From Eudromia elegans (lineage: Eukaryota; Chordata; Aves; Tinamiformes; Tinamidae): 64,000 bases of DNA. The notes beneath the pieces are model-generated. The model ran no database searches and was not told the origin of the DNA. It saw nothing but the letters and a program-made list of their open reading frames with translations. Location of the stretch: NCBI GenBank assembly GCA_003342815.1, contig PTEX01000007.1, positions 2,686,747 through 2,750,746 on the forward strand. The letters run 5' to 3'. The position numbers and the translations under genes were made by a program. The stretch's first letter is position 1. Every line of letters begins with the position of its first letter. Shown here piece after piece: positions 22,560 through 51,300 of this stretch.

Positions 22560-23170
22560 CTTTGGAAGCAGCAGGCCGCAGCACGCTGCGTGCCAGGCCT
22601 CGCTGGTGTCAGCAGCAGCACCTGGCTCACGTTTACGTCCGCGCTCTGAAACCGGGCGCGTCGTTTTGCTCCGTCCCTGCCTCGGCTTTGCTCCTTGCGC
22701 CTGCGCCCTTCCGAAGCTCGGGCCTGTTGCGCTCGGTGTGTCGGGGCGCGCCCCGCTGAGCTCTGGGGCAGCGGCCGGCGGGGCCCACGGCGCCTTTCGG
22801 CCCCGCCGCGCGCGGGGCGGCCGGGACGTTGTCAGCGGGAACCGTGCGGCGCCGCACGCCAGCCCCGCCGCCGGAAGCGGGGCCAGGGCGCGCCGGAAGC
22901 GGCTGGGGCCGGGCTGCGGGAGTGAAGAGCGGGCGCCGCGGACGGGCCCCTCCGGCAGGTCGGTCGGCGGCGGAGAGAGGAGGGGGAAGGCGGACCGGGC
23001 GGCCCTGCCCTTCGCCGGGGCTCGCCGTGCGCCCGCGGGGCGGCGCGGGGGCGGCGCGAGGCCCCGGGCCGGGGGCTGCGGCGGGGCCGGGGACGGGTAG
23101 CGGCCGTTGGGGCGCGCGCCTAACGGCCACCTGAAGGGCGGGGGCGGCGGGGAGAGAGGGGTCGCGCGCC
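22560..23170 (+). promoter_or_regulatory. PSEN1: CpG island promoter of PSEN1
   Basis: Sharp transition from A/T-rich DNA to about 600 bp of very GC- and CpG-rich sequence with no TATA box, 2.4 kb upstream of the first coding exon. Two identical ETS motifs in GCCGGAAGC context lie 22 bp apart (CCGGAAG at 22871-22877 and 22893-22899). ETS dependence is established for the human PSEN1 promoter. Transcription probably starts near 22850-22950. A possible first-exon donor is CAG|GTCGGT around 22958, which is uncertain. The many long open frames here reflect GC richness, not genes. Confidence 0.85.
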
Positions 23171-24110
23171 TCAGGGGAACGAAGGCGTTAACGGGGCTGC
23201 CTCGGCCGGCCGGGCTGCCTCAGAGCGGCCCCTCTCACGTTTAACTTAAGAACAAAGCAAAACAAAACACGTCTTTCTTGCGTGTGACCGCAAAGCTAAA
23301 TGCAAATACGTGAAAACTGCCTTCATGACTCCCTTTGCAATCTTGTTAAGGAAATGCAAAAGAATAAATAAATTAAAAACAACTTGTGCAGGCAGGGTGT
23401 TTCAGTCGTGAAAGATTTGTTAGGAAAGGAAGATATCTTCTGAGCCCTGTTTTTTATTCAGGTAAAAGAAGTAAAAGTGGAATGTGCCTCTTTATTTACG
23501 ATTTGTTTCTGGGTTTTGTTCTTTTAATGACCAGATTTCAAACTTGAGAGTGTTCATTCATTGTGTGATAGAAAATAGAATTGTCTGGAAGATGTGCCAA
23601 ATCTGTTTGCTGAGCCTCTGAGCGCTAAAGTAGGCTTGTTTGTAACCTGTAGACACTTGTCTTCCTGGCTGTGGTGCCACCAGCAAGGGCTCCACCCTGT
23701 GTTCAGCTTTCTCAGCCCCTCCCAGGATTTGGCTTCTTGCGTGGTGCCTCTCCGATAGTCCGGCTCCTCTCGGATGCCTCTCGGATGGTCCAGATTTGGT
23801 GTGTGTAGGGTTTTGAGTTTTTTTTTTTTTTCTCTTCTTGTTTTGACTGTAATTCTGGCCTGCTGCTTTCCATAAACAAATAAACAAAAATATCATCTTT
23901 CTGATAATCTAGTTTTGGATAGAGATACCTAAGCATTTCTTTGAGGCTTTGTCACTAACAGGTTATTTCCTTTAAACTCCATTTTTTATAGTCTAACCGA
24001 AGCTTTAGAGAAAAGACTTGAAAAATAAAAGTAACACGATGCCTATTTATTATTATCTAATCTTACATTTCATTACATGTTGATTGCATGTGCTTTAGTT
24101 TTAATTACAG

Positions 24111-24225
24111 GCCTGGAAAAGAGCCATTCTCCTGGTGAATGCTCCACTGTTTTTCATTCTGCCAACAGTTAGGATCATCCCACTAGACTTGCTAAATTGG
24201 TGTTGCCTCCTAATGGTACTTCAGC
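24111..24225 (+). other. PSEN1: Candidate PSEN1 5'UTR exon
   Basis: Acceptor TTAATTACAG and donor AGC|GTAAGTTG bracket 115 nt between the CpG island and the first coding exon. Human PSEN1 has more than one 5'UTR exon. It contains ATGs, but the two I followed stop quickly. Joined to 25472, the frame of the PSEN1 ATG meets TAA near the end of this segment, so no N-terminal extension results. Confidence 0.35.
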
Positions 24226-25471
24226 GTAAGTTGCATCTCTCTGCTGAAATTACGAAATACTGTGAACTAATCTTGTGAGACGTTTATTTATTTGTAAGTA
24301 GAGAAACAGCTTATATGCATCTTTGCGTATGAAAAGAGACTTAGCTGCGTGTGTAAATAAGATACTGTTTCCTGGCTTGCTCCTGCCGAAGTGAGAGGCC
24401 TTGGTTTATGCTGAGGGTCTAGATGTACTCTTGGACTGGTTCACCCAGATTCTTCCGAATATTGGCTGAATGTATTTAAACAATAGAAAACAAACAAACA
24501 AAAATCTAGTCTTCTTGCTAAGTCTGATTTCTTTCCAGCTGAATCTGTTGTGGAGGCAACTGGTGAGTGCTGGAGTTGGTAAGAGCAGGAGCAACTGGGG
24601 GAGCCTGGCACTCTACTCTTAGCAGCAGTGACCATTAGTTCAGTTCACTATTGTGTGGCAGAAAGCCAGCGATTTATTCAAGCTGGTATATTGTGGTGTT
24701 TTTTTTTTTTTTTTTTCCTCTGAAACTTACATAGTTGTATTCTCCTTCCCCTTTTTTATCTTCCTTTTTTTTTTGTGAGAAACTTCTTGTTTGTGCTTTG
24801 TTCATTTTTGTTACAGAAATCGTTTGTGCATGTTTTCAACATAATATGTATAAAGCTGCTAAAAGCATGTGGCATACACGTTGTATGTTTATGTAATATA
24901 TAGCAGCTGCCATTAGGGGAAAAGGTTGTACGTTAGTTCTTGGGGCTCAGCTAAAATATTGCTTTGTGTAGCTCTCAGTAGCTGCTAGAGTGTTGCAGTA
25001 TTACATGTAGATCATATTCAGACTTTAAATCATCAGGTGTAGTTTGATCCATCCTAGCAATAGACATGAAATTTGTCCTTGAGCGTGTTGCCAATCCAAA
25101 AATGAACAATGTGTAGCAACTGTACTCTGATGAAATAAAAATGTACAAGCACAAGGTAACTCTGAGCAATTTGTGCAGTGCTTCTCATTAATTGCGCAAG
25201 ATAGGTTGGAGAACTGTTTTGAATGGCTATTTAGTTTTTGACTTATTTCCGTTGCTGATGAACTAATTTGATAAAGTCCAGACACTTTTATTTTTGTCCT
25301 GGAAAATCCCTATTGTGGTATCTTCATGATGATGTGTTACAGCTCTGTATTGCAGCAGAGAAAACAGAAGAATATTTATGGTTAGTCTACAGGAACCCTA
25401 AAAATTGGGTGGGGCAGTGGAGATGTTGGTCATAGAAGATCACATTTTTTAGCTCATCTTTTTCCTTTCAG

Positions 25472-42463
<16,992 letters not shown>

Positions 42464-45400
42464 CACACGTGATGCTGGTATTCTATGGATGTTTGTATTT
42501 GTAGCAAATCTGGGAGGAGGAAAAATGTTTTTCCCTCACTCCTCAAGCGAAACTGAAGTTTAATACTCAAGATTCCAAGTGTGAATCATTACAACTTCCT
42601 CCCATTTTTCTTGAGACAGCTGCTGCACTGGGCACCATATGATTTATTTTCCTGTGTGAACATGGTTTCTTCTTGATGAATGATCTAAAACGAGTGCGAT
42701 CAGAAGCACTCTGATAAACCTGACTCTGGTAAGGATCACCTGTCAGAAAATTGCACCACCAATGTTTCCACCAGCAATGTGCTCTCTCACCACAGGTTGA
42801 TTATTTTCCACAGCATTAAGGGTGCTCAGGACTCCCTTGACATTAACAGAGGAAGCTGACAAATCAAATGGAACTTGGCTGTAAACCATCTGAAGAGACA
42901 GAACCCAGTTTAAGTCCTTCAGCAGTGATTTTTGATAGCTGAGTCCTGACTCTGCTTTGGGTCATTGGAGAAAGGATTTTGCATTGTAGCAAATCAACAG
43001 AAGGGAGAATCTGTCATTCTGAAAGGGTGCTCCACCACTGCATAGCCTCTGTGCCTAAATGTGCTTGGTTTAGTAACTTTAAAAGCTTTTCTTTTTTTCA
43101 CACTGGAGCTGGAGCCTTTTCTCAGTTTTAATACCTTACATTCTCACTTGTGGAGTGCACCTTCTATAGAGCTGCTGCAGTTTATGTAGCTACTTAGACT
43201 TGGACTGAATCATTTGGCATAAGAGGATCATGAGGTCCTAATTTGGATCTTTGATTCTGAAAGGTTACAGAACTACATTCAAAGGCAATTTCAGGACTTA
43301 CTCTTTGTGCTCTTGCAAATCATTTTGCTAGCACACAGTTCAAATACTGCATTTGAGAACAGCCACTAACAACACAGATTGCATTGTGTTAGTTTAAATT
43401 CCTTTTATTGATCATCTTAGAAAGAAGTAGACATCCCCAACAGTTCCTGCTGGAGTTTAACCTGCTAGATGTAAAGGCTAATGTGCTATTAGTAGCACTT
43501 CTAATATTTCTTTCAAAGCTTCTCTTCAAAAACGTAGCTGAAGGAATCTAGTCTACACTAATGTAAAATGTGGGAATGCTCTTTCTAATTGTCTTGGTCT
43601 GAAGTCTTGATCGCCCAACCTTCTAACATCTCAGGTTGGGCAGGGATTTTTTTTTCATGCAATAACTTTATTGGTGAGAATTCTTAAGTTAGGTGAAACA
43701 TTACTTATTGTTACTAAGGAATAAAATCTGTGGCCCTCTTACTTTAATTACATCTCATGTGAGGAACGGAAGACTGGAGAAATGGATGATGACTCAAAAT
43801 CACTGAGAAGAAGATACGGGTTTTTGATCTTCCTAGAAGAAAAAAGAATTGATTCTGACTTTAAAACTGCTAAACTTGGTTTTGTTCTTTATTTGAAAGA
43901 GCTTGTTTATGAGTAATTGCTTGGAAATGAGACTTAGGTGAGATGATGTTTGTTTTGCTTTAGTTTGTTTTAGTCTGTACATGTCCTTTTTGTTTGTTTG
44001 TTTGTTTCTAAACGAAGCACAGGAAGTGGATACTCCTGACAGGCATTCCATTTTTACCTGTATCTGGTTACTGGAGTCCTTGCCAGATAGAACAACTGTG
44101 AGAATCCCGAAGCAAATTCCTTTTGCTCTTTTCCTGGGGCTTTGTTTCAGTGCCTCCAGATTCAAAGGACTGAGACCTCACAGATACTTTCAAACAATTG
44201 CTCAAGTAATGGAATAAAGGATGCGATATTTAAATCTGCCGCTTTAAAACCAAAACTTTTTCTTTGTCCTTGGAAACATCTCTGTATTGTCCAGTGTGAT
44301 GTGCTAACTCTATTTTAGCACCTCCATCTACATAAAATAATATATACTGTTTTGTGTCCTCTAAAGTACTTTATTCATCTCATTTGTATGCTAATTCATT
44401 GTGGATAGCATTAATAAAGTAATCCTATTCCAGGTGATCACACTGACTTTTCAGGTCAAACTTCCATGTGTTTTCAAGCTTCATTCATTGTTCCATATTT
44501 TGCCTGATTTAAAATGGGCTTTTTTTATACAAGACTCTGAGTTATTTTTTATACTATTGTAACTTGTTCTTCTTGAGAGCATTATACTTACAAAAATTCC
44601 CATGTGTGTTTTGTTGGACATCCTAACTGTTGTTTTGGTATATGGAACAGGTTTACTGACAGTTGGTACCGCTAGGAACTGTTTGCATATCTGAGCCAAG
44701 TCTCAGCTGAGTTGTTACTGAAATGCAACAGTCATCATTATTGCTTGTGGGTTTGGTTTTATTGAAGTCATTGCTTCTACAGTAAATAATTAAAGTTGCT
44801 TTAGAATACATAGAAATAGAGAAAAGCCTTTCCATCCTTGAATGGATTTTACATATACAACCTGAGCAAGAGCTCAGAATCTTTGAACACTAAATTGCCC
44901 ATCTTCCACTCTCCAAAGTTGTTTCTGCTATTCTGGAGTTTTGATTTTCAAGTTAGCGTGGACTTGGAGCGATGAAGATTATAAAATCATAGAAACTGTT
45001 GTTAGATTTCAATATTTGAATCTCAAAATGAAGAAATAAAAGGGAAAGCTGTTTCAAGTCTAGCCCAATGTAAAAGTATGCTGTCTGATCCCAAGTCCCG
45101 ATTTTACCTTCAAAAACCAGGATATGCAAAAATGAGGCAAATGTTCTAGATTTGCTCACTTACAGTGAGGCATGCTTGGTTGTTCTAAATGAGGTCTTGC
45201 AGGTAAAGACTATTGCAAGACTCAGGTCCAGAAGATTCAGTTAAGAATGGGGTTTGGGTGTTTTGTTTTGTTTTTCCTTGAATTTCAGTTATTATGTAAA
45301 TGTGAAGGTGGCAGACATTTTTTTTTTTTTTTAAATCTTTTGTCTCAAAACACCACCTTAATTATAGCTCTTAAACTATTTCAACTTGACTAGCTTGGGA

Positions 45401-46445
45401 TAACTGAAAGAATTCTGTCGTGTTGTCTACAGTGTTGTTATTACAACAGTACATCAGCCTGTAGTTCTGAAAGAATTGTTGTGCAGCTCTGGTAGCTGGA
45501 GTCATCTTTTGTGCCCCATACAGACTAACTTGTAACTGTTTATTTCAACTGCTTTGCTTTAAAACTGAGCTTTTGGACAGTTTACTCTCTGCTTTCAGCT
45601 TGCATTAAGAATTGATCTCTTCCCTTGAAGACTCTTTTGCAAATAAATAAATGAATAAACCAAAACATTGACCTACAGATTTGCTTTAAAAAGAGCCACT
45701 TTTTTAAATTGGAGAATTACTTTAACCAGAGAAAAAATAACCCAAAACATTCCCATAAGCTGGATTTGTTTGTTTGTTTGCTTTTTACAAAGGTGTATGA
45801 TGCTGTCATAGCTATGCATGGCTCTTAAGGTGGCACTCACATAATTGTACCTTGAAGGTGTGTACTTGTTTACTGTAGCACATTCTGGCTGGGTAGATCT
45901 TGACTCCTTTAAGCCAAATATTCAAGGGCTGTGTTCCGCTAAAAATAGGTAATTTCCTGGATGTGCAAAGCAAATGCTGAATATTTCTTGGATATACACA
46001 GAGTATGCATTCTGGGTCTGCAGGTGACAATTGCTCTGCCCTTACTGCAGTGAAGAAATAACTCTTCTGAAGTTCATTTTAGGTGGACAGTACCATATGA
46101 AGAAACTTACCCAAATGCATTACTGAAAAAAAGGCTATTACTCTTTGCAATGTTGCTGTTGAAACAAGACTGATAGAGACTGTGGAACGTGTCTGCACTG
46201 CGGCAGCATCTCAATGGTAACTTGGTCATTGGGAAAGCTGAAATGTGAATTAGAGTGGTATTCTTTTACACTCAAAGCATTTGCTGTTTTCTTTTTTTAC
46301 AAACACTGGTTTGTACATAATCTGAATTGAATGTGAATGTTTTTTAAATTCGTTTCCGGTTCTTGATAAGATAAAGTTTTGATAGATTATTGCAATTTTT
46401 CCTGTACTTGTCTAATTATTAAAATAAAATTGCATGGATCCTAAC
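42464..46445 (+). other. PSEN1: PSEN1 3'UTR with two poly(A) signals
   Basis: About 4 kb of non-coding sequence. AATAAA at 44413-44418 could end a 1.95-kb 3'UTR. AATAAA at 46423-46428 (AAAATAAAATTGCATGG) would end a 4-kb form. Open frames within it have no coding character. Confidence 0.65.
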
Positions 46446-47910
46446 CTACCTTGCCTTTATTATATTATTTTAAAGCCACTATTTTAAACCTGAAGTTATT
46501 GGATGCCTCAACACTGTTGCAATTTATATTCAGCATTTAATGAGTAAGATTACTATCTTAAGATATTTAAGTGGCTTCTTTATTTCCCAAAAGAGGAACT
46601 TCTGGTTTCTGCTGAAATACTCTCTTCTAAAAGTGAATTTTCATTTATTTGCAGGGTCAGTCAAAGCCAGTTGCAAAACCCCATGAGATATAGTTAAGGT
46701 ATGAAAAAAGTTATGTGAATTTATAATTGAACACTGTTTTGCTTGATGAAAATTAGTTTTATGCAGGAAAAATATCTAAGATGCTCAGAAAGAAAACACT
46801 TCATTAACAGTTCTGTATATTGCTATTTAACTGCTAGTTTCATAACAACAGGCTAGAAAAAGAGCTCTTCCCTATTAGCATTTTTTTTTTATTTTGGGAA
46901 AGTATGCACTGCAAACTGCAAATTATGCTAATTGAATTACTACTCTTTGTATTGAAGATGCTTCTTTGGGAGATTGCTTTGTGTTTTGCATAAATGTATA
47001 ATTTCTATTTTATCATGACCAGACGAGCACAAATAATCATGAATAATTTGTAAAGAATGCAGCTATTTCACTGTGAAAAGAAATAGGAAACTTGAGGTTT
47101 CCTCCAAGATTTGAGGAAAAGTATTCAGTAAAGGTCTTAACTTTGTAGGTTCTTTCATCAAGAAACAGAACAAACACTCAAAACCGAAAAAGTTGCTGTT
47201 TTAAAATTTTCTTGATAGTCATATTGTGTCAGGAAACATTTTAATCATAAATTTAAGTATAAAAAAAATAAAACCACTATCTTTTTAGAGTTACTATAGG
47301 CTTTAAGTGCATGAAGCTTGTAGGGAAGAAAAGAAACAGTTGATGACGGTGCGAGAATTTGTATTTGTTAACTCTGACCTAGTTTTAAGATCTAATATGA
47401 TAAAATCCTTTAAGAATAGAAATTTTTTTGGAGGTAGAATATCTTGAAAGTGAGATTTAGAACCTAATTTGAGGTGGTTCTTTGATATTATTTGATCTTA
47501 TTGATGTTATATACTGGACTGGGAGAGTATGATTCTAATTCAATGACCAATTTCTTATTCCATTTCACTTTCAATGTAATCTGTGGGCAAAGGCATATGA
47601 GTTTCTTGTACAACAACTTAAGGTTCCATGCTGAATTCTGCTGGCTCTTTAGCAGTCATTGCTATTTAAAAAAAAAAAAAAAAAATGTAGAAATTGCAAT
47701 TAAAGGTTTGTTTAAATGCAAAATCTGGTCTGTAAGTGTCCAGAATTTCTAAACTCTGTAGAGAAAAGAACCAGACTCTGCTGATTGGAGCTAACAAAAC
47801 TTTTTCTTGATTGGGTAGTAATCAGTTATTTACTAAATTTCACATGCTCAATTTGGTCATTGTCTTTTTAAACCTCTGTTTGCTATAAGACGATGACAAA
47901 ATGACCTAGC
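46446..47910. other. Intergenic, no gene seen
   Basis: A/T-rich DNA with simple A and T runs. No exon-like segment, RNA gene or interspersed repeat recognised. Short open frames such as 47492-47752 are chance. Confidence 0.6.
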
Positions 47911-48323
47911 ATCATAAAATCATAGAATCATAGAATGCCTAGGGTTGGAAGTGACCTCTAGAGGTCATCTAGTCCAACCCCCCTGCACACGCAGGGTCCC
48001 CTAGAGCATGTGGCACAGGGTGGTGTCCAGGCGGGTTTGGAAGATCTCCAGAGAAGGAGACTCCACCGCCTCTCTGGGCAGCCTGTTCCAGNGCTCTGTC
48101 ACCCTCACTGTTAAGAAATTCTTTCTCAAGTTCCTGTGGAACTTTTGATGCCTCAATTTGTGGTCATTTCCTCTAGTTCTGTCACTGGCCACCACTGAGA
48201 AGAGGCCAGCCCCCTCCTCCTCACTCCCTTTCTTGAGATATTTATCTACATTAATCAGGTCCCCTCTCAGTCCTCTCTTCTCCAGGCTGAAGAGGCCCAG
48301 CTCTCTCTCTATCAAGAGATAGG
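47911..48323 (-). mobile_element. CR1 LINE 3' fragment, antisense
   Basis: Longest copy, about 413 bp. The reverse strand encodes an ORF2 end ([19 protein letters not shown] and on to the terminal CHML). It starts with the tail as ATCATAGAATCATAGAATG. It lies 1.5 kb past the PSEN1 poly(A) signal. A single N at 48092 interrupts the reading. Confidence 0.95.
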
Positions 48324-51300
48324 CTAATGGATAGCACTACTGTAATTTGATTAGATTTGCTTTTTGTTTTGAAATATGATTTTAATCTAAACTGTGGCAA
48401 GAAGAACAAGCAGACTTACGTGTTCATATTCATTTTGTGATTGTAGTAATTTTAGATAAGGACCACCCTCTTTGATCTGATTAGTGCTGCAGTCAGAACT
48501 AAATGCTGTACTTGTGACTGCTCTTGGAGTGCAAGCCAGCATGAACATACTTGGAGCGTGACTCCAAGTTCAACTGGATCTTCATCTAATGTAACACCTG
48601 TATAAGAATTTCAATACCCTATTAAATCAATGATTTATTAGGTCAATTTCAGAGAAAAATTACTAATCAAATAGCCTATTCAAGTAGAGGCCATACGGTT
48701 ATCATCTAGTTATTCGTTATAAACTTAATATTTGGTGCTGTTGCATCATACTTGTTGTATACCAAATTGTACTTTCAGTTGTTATTTGTGAGAGAGGAAT
48801 GCATTTGAAGTTAGATGGAAGGGAATAGCTGCAGATGTCCAGGGGGAGGTTTGTAAGATCAGGAGTGGCTGGCAGCTGGCATCAGGAAGCAGCCGGAGGG
48901 CTGATTGCCGCCAGGTGCACTGCACTTCATCACCATCTGCAGACAAGAAGCAAACACTGCCTTAGAGCAGAAGTGAGAGAGCAGGGGCTGTCTCAGTGTC
49001 TGCTGCAAGCTCCCAGCAGTAATCTCTGCTAACGCCGTAATCACAGCCACGTGGCAGCATGGTGCCCTTAGCTGCTTTCTATTCTTAGCCCTCCTAACAG
49101 GGGATTAAAGGGCATGAAAAAACAACATCTAAAAAGTTAGACCCTATGATAAAATATGATTTCCTTTTGGAGGACTGTAGCTAATACGGGATGAATCCTG
49201 CAGGGGTTCCGTGTATGCATTTCCAGTCACTGTTAGATATTAAAACTATTTTAAGAACAGCAGAATCTGGTTGTTGTCATAGTAGCAATAAACCTTTTAA
49301 TCTTGCTTCCTGTGGAGATGGATCTGTTGTTTGCTTATCTACTTAAGGATCATCAAGGCTGGCTAGGTGACAGAGAACTAGGGATACAGCTTTGTGAAAA
49401 GATGCCACTCATAATCTCCAGAAAGTGCAGTACACTCGCCTTCTGTGATAGTATTAGCTAGGTTTTCCTGAGAGATCGATCTCATGGCAAGCTAGGAGGA
49501 AAGGCACCTGGGAAGCAAATTTTCATTTATGGCAGTATTTTGGCATTGACATTTTTTTCATCGTGATTAAATGAAAATTTCAAATTGATACTAGGCAGGA
49601 GCTTGCCACTATCATGAGTCTTCTTTAGTTTCAAAGACTCCTTTTAGAACAAGTTGCCTCACAAGTCTGTGAGACTTCCTAAACAGCGTTCTGTTGTATT
49701 TATGTATTGTCGTAAAGCCTGTAGTCTTTGAGAAGTTAATGCAATTAAAAACTCCTTGAGGTATTTAGATGGTACAAGGTAACTTTTTTTGAAATGTGCG
49801 ATTGGTCAAGAGAAAACCAAAGAAAACTGACAAACTCTTCGACTCTAACAATTAGAGTTACTCTAAGTAAAACTCTTAACTCCAGAATTAAAAGAGACCT
49901 TCCTTCCCACTGGATCAAGCTGCTTGGTGAATTACTGAGATCTCTGCCATTCCCAGTTTACTTGGTGCATTCCACTTACAGTACTGCATTGCATAACCTC
50001 CCCTCCTACAAATAGTAATGTGCATGTTTTGTTTGAACCTGTGATTTGATTGATATGTACCCAAGAATAGTGACAACTGGGGATTTTTGGTCTTTGTTTT
50101 TCTGGAGTCTGAATATTCTGAGTAGCTGCACACTCTGTGATTAGGAGAAATTGCATGGCAGACTGAGTAAAAGAATGTTTCCAAGGTTAGCTACTTGGTC
50201 TCATTTTTTTTTTCAATCTATATTTGATTGCTCCTCTGCAAAGTTTTTATGATGGATTAAAAATTTTTCCTCTCTTTCTCCTCCTTTTCTGCAGGCCTCA
50301 GTTCAACATGAAAGGGGAGGACGTATTAGAAAAATCTTAAATGATTATTCCTGTCCCTCTGCAGATGAACTCTTGCTGTTAGAGGGAAGCTTCTCAGTTA
50401 TTGCTGAAATTGGTTCTTCCTGCTTGTAAGGCTTTACAAAGCAACAACCTGTTGAGTGAAATGCCATAACAGTTTTAGCAGTTATGAATAATCTAGTATT
50501 CCTTTGATGAGCTTGCTTGGCAGGGGCTGCTGCTAAAGCTTTTGATCAGATCTAACTTCACCTTAGCCTGTATTGCTCTCCAAGTTACCTCAGCTTTGTC
50601 TGGTCTGCCCACACAGGCTTTGGAAGTGCTAGCTGGCCTCCCTCATCCCTGAAAGGTTGCTCTTCTCTCTTTTCTGTTCCTTTCCTCCACATTGCTCTCG
50701 GGTGCAATGGGAAGGATGCAACAGATACTTCTGGGCAGGATGAGCCCTCCTTGGTCGACTTGTTCTTGCAGGATCTCCTAACACTATCTGCCTTTCCCCA
50801 CCTCACACAGGCACTCACCACCCTCTTTCCCCAAACCTGCTTCCCTGCTCAGTTGCTGGCTCAGCACGGGCCGTGCTTTGCTTTGGTCGGTAGTTTTGCT
50901 TGTGAGTTAAGAGTAGGAGAAAGAACAGCTGGGAGATCAGCTCTTGAGGGAGGTGCAGTAGCCTCTCCGGATGAGGAAGGCCTCAAGTGTGTGGACATCA
51001 GCACCAGCTCTGTCGTATCTGCTGAACCTGCTGCCTGGGGTTATTTTCTGGCCTTTGCACTCCCAGACACAAACAGGACTTCTCCAAGCAGTAAAGCACT
51101 CAGCAAGAGGTTATCCATAGTGGATAACCATTCTCATCCATTCCTCTGCAATGGCTTGGCAAAGTGCCTGTGTAGGAGGATGCCTTGTTGAACGTGTAAT
51201 GTTTTTGCCAGAAGACTAGTTAGCTGCGATGGAGAATGTCTTCCCAATGGAGCAATTTCTGTTGCTACTTGGCAGGGCTTTGGAAGCTTTCCAATTTGAA

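Noticed and set aside
22522-23134. Long open frames (192, 165 and 101 aa) on both strands
   Set aside because: They lie in the CpG island, where stops are rare. The products are Gly/Ala/Pro/Arg-rich with no recognisable domain.
23743-23795. Repeated CCTCTCGGATG words
   Set aside because: Only two or three short imperfect copies in the PSEN1 intron; too little to call a tandem repeat or CRISPR-like array.
48001-48315. 104-aa antisense frame, and the similar 64-aa frame at 41469
   Set aside because: These are the 3' end of CR1 LINE ORF2, already annotated as mobile elements.
49474-49485. Perfect palindrome GAGATCGATCTC
   Set aside because: A 12-bp palindrome is expected by chance in a window of this size; no loop or partner element.
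50751-51191. 146-aa open frame in GC-richer intergenic DNA
   Set aside because: No family resemblance, weak codon bias, no splice or poly(A) context, and a poor start context.
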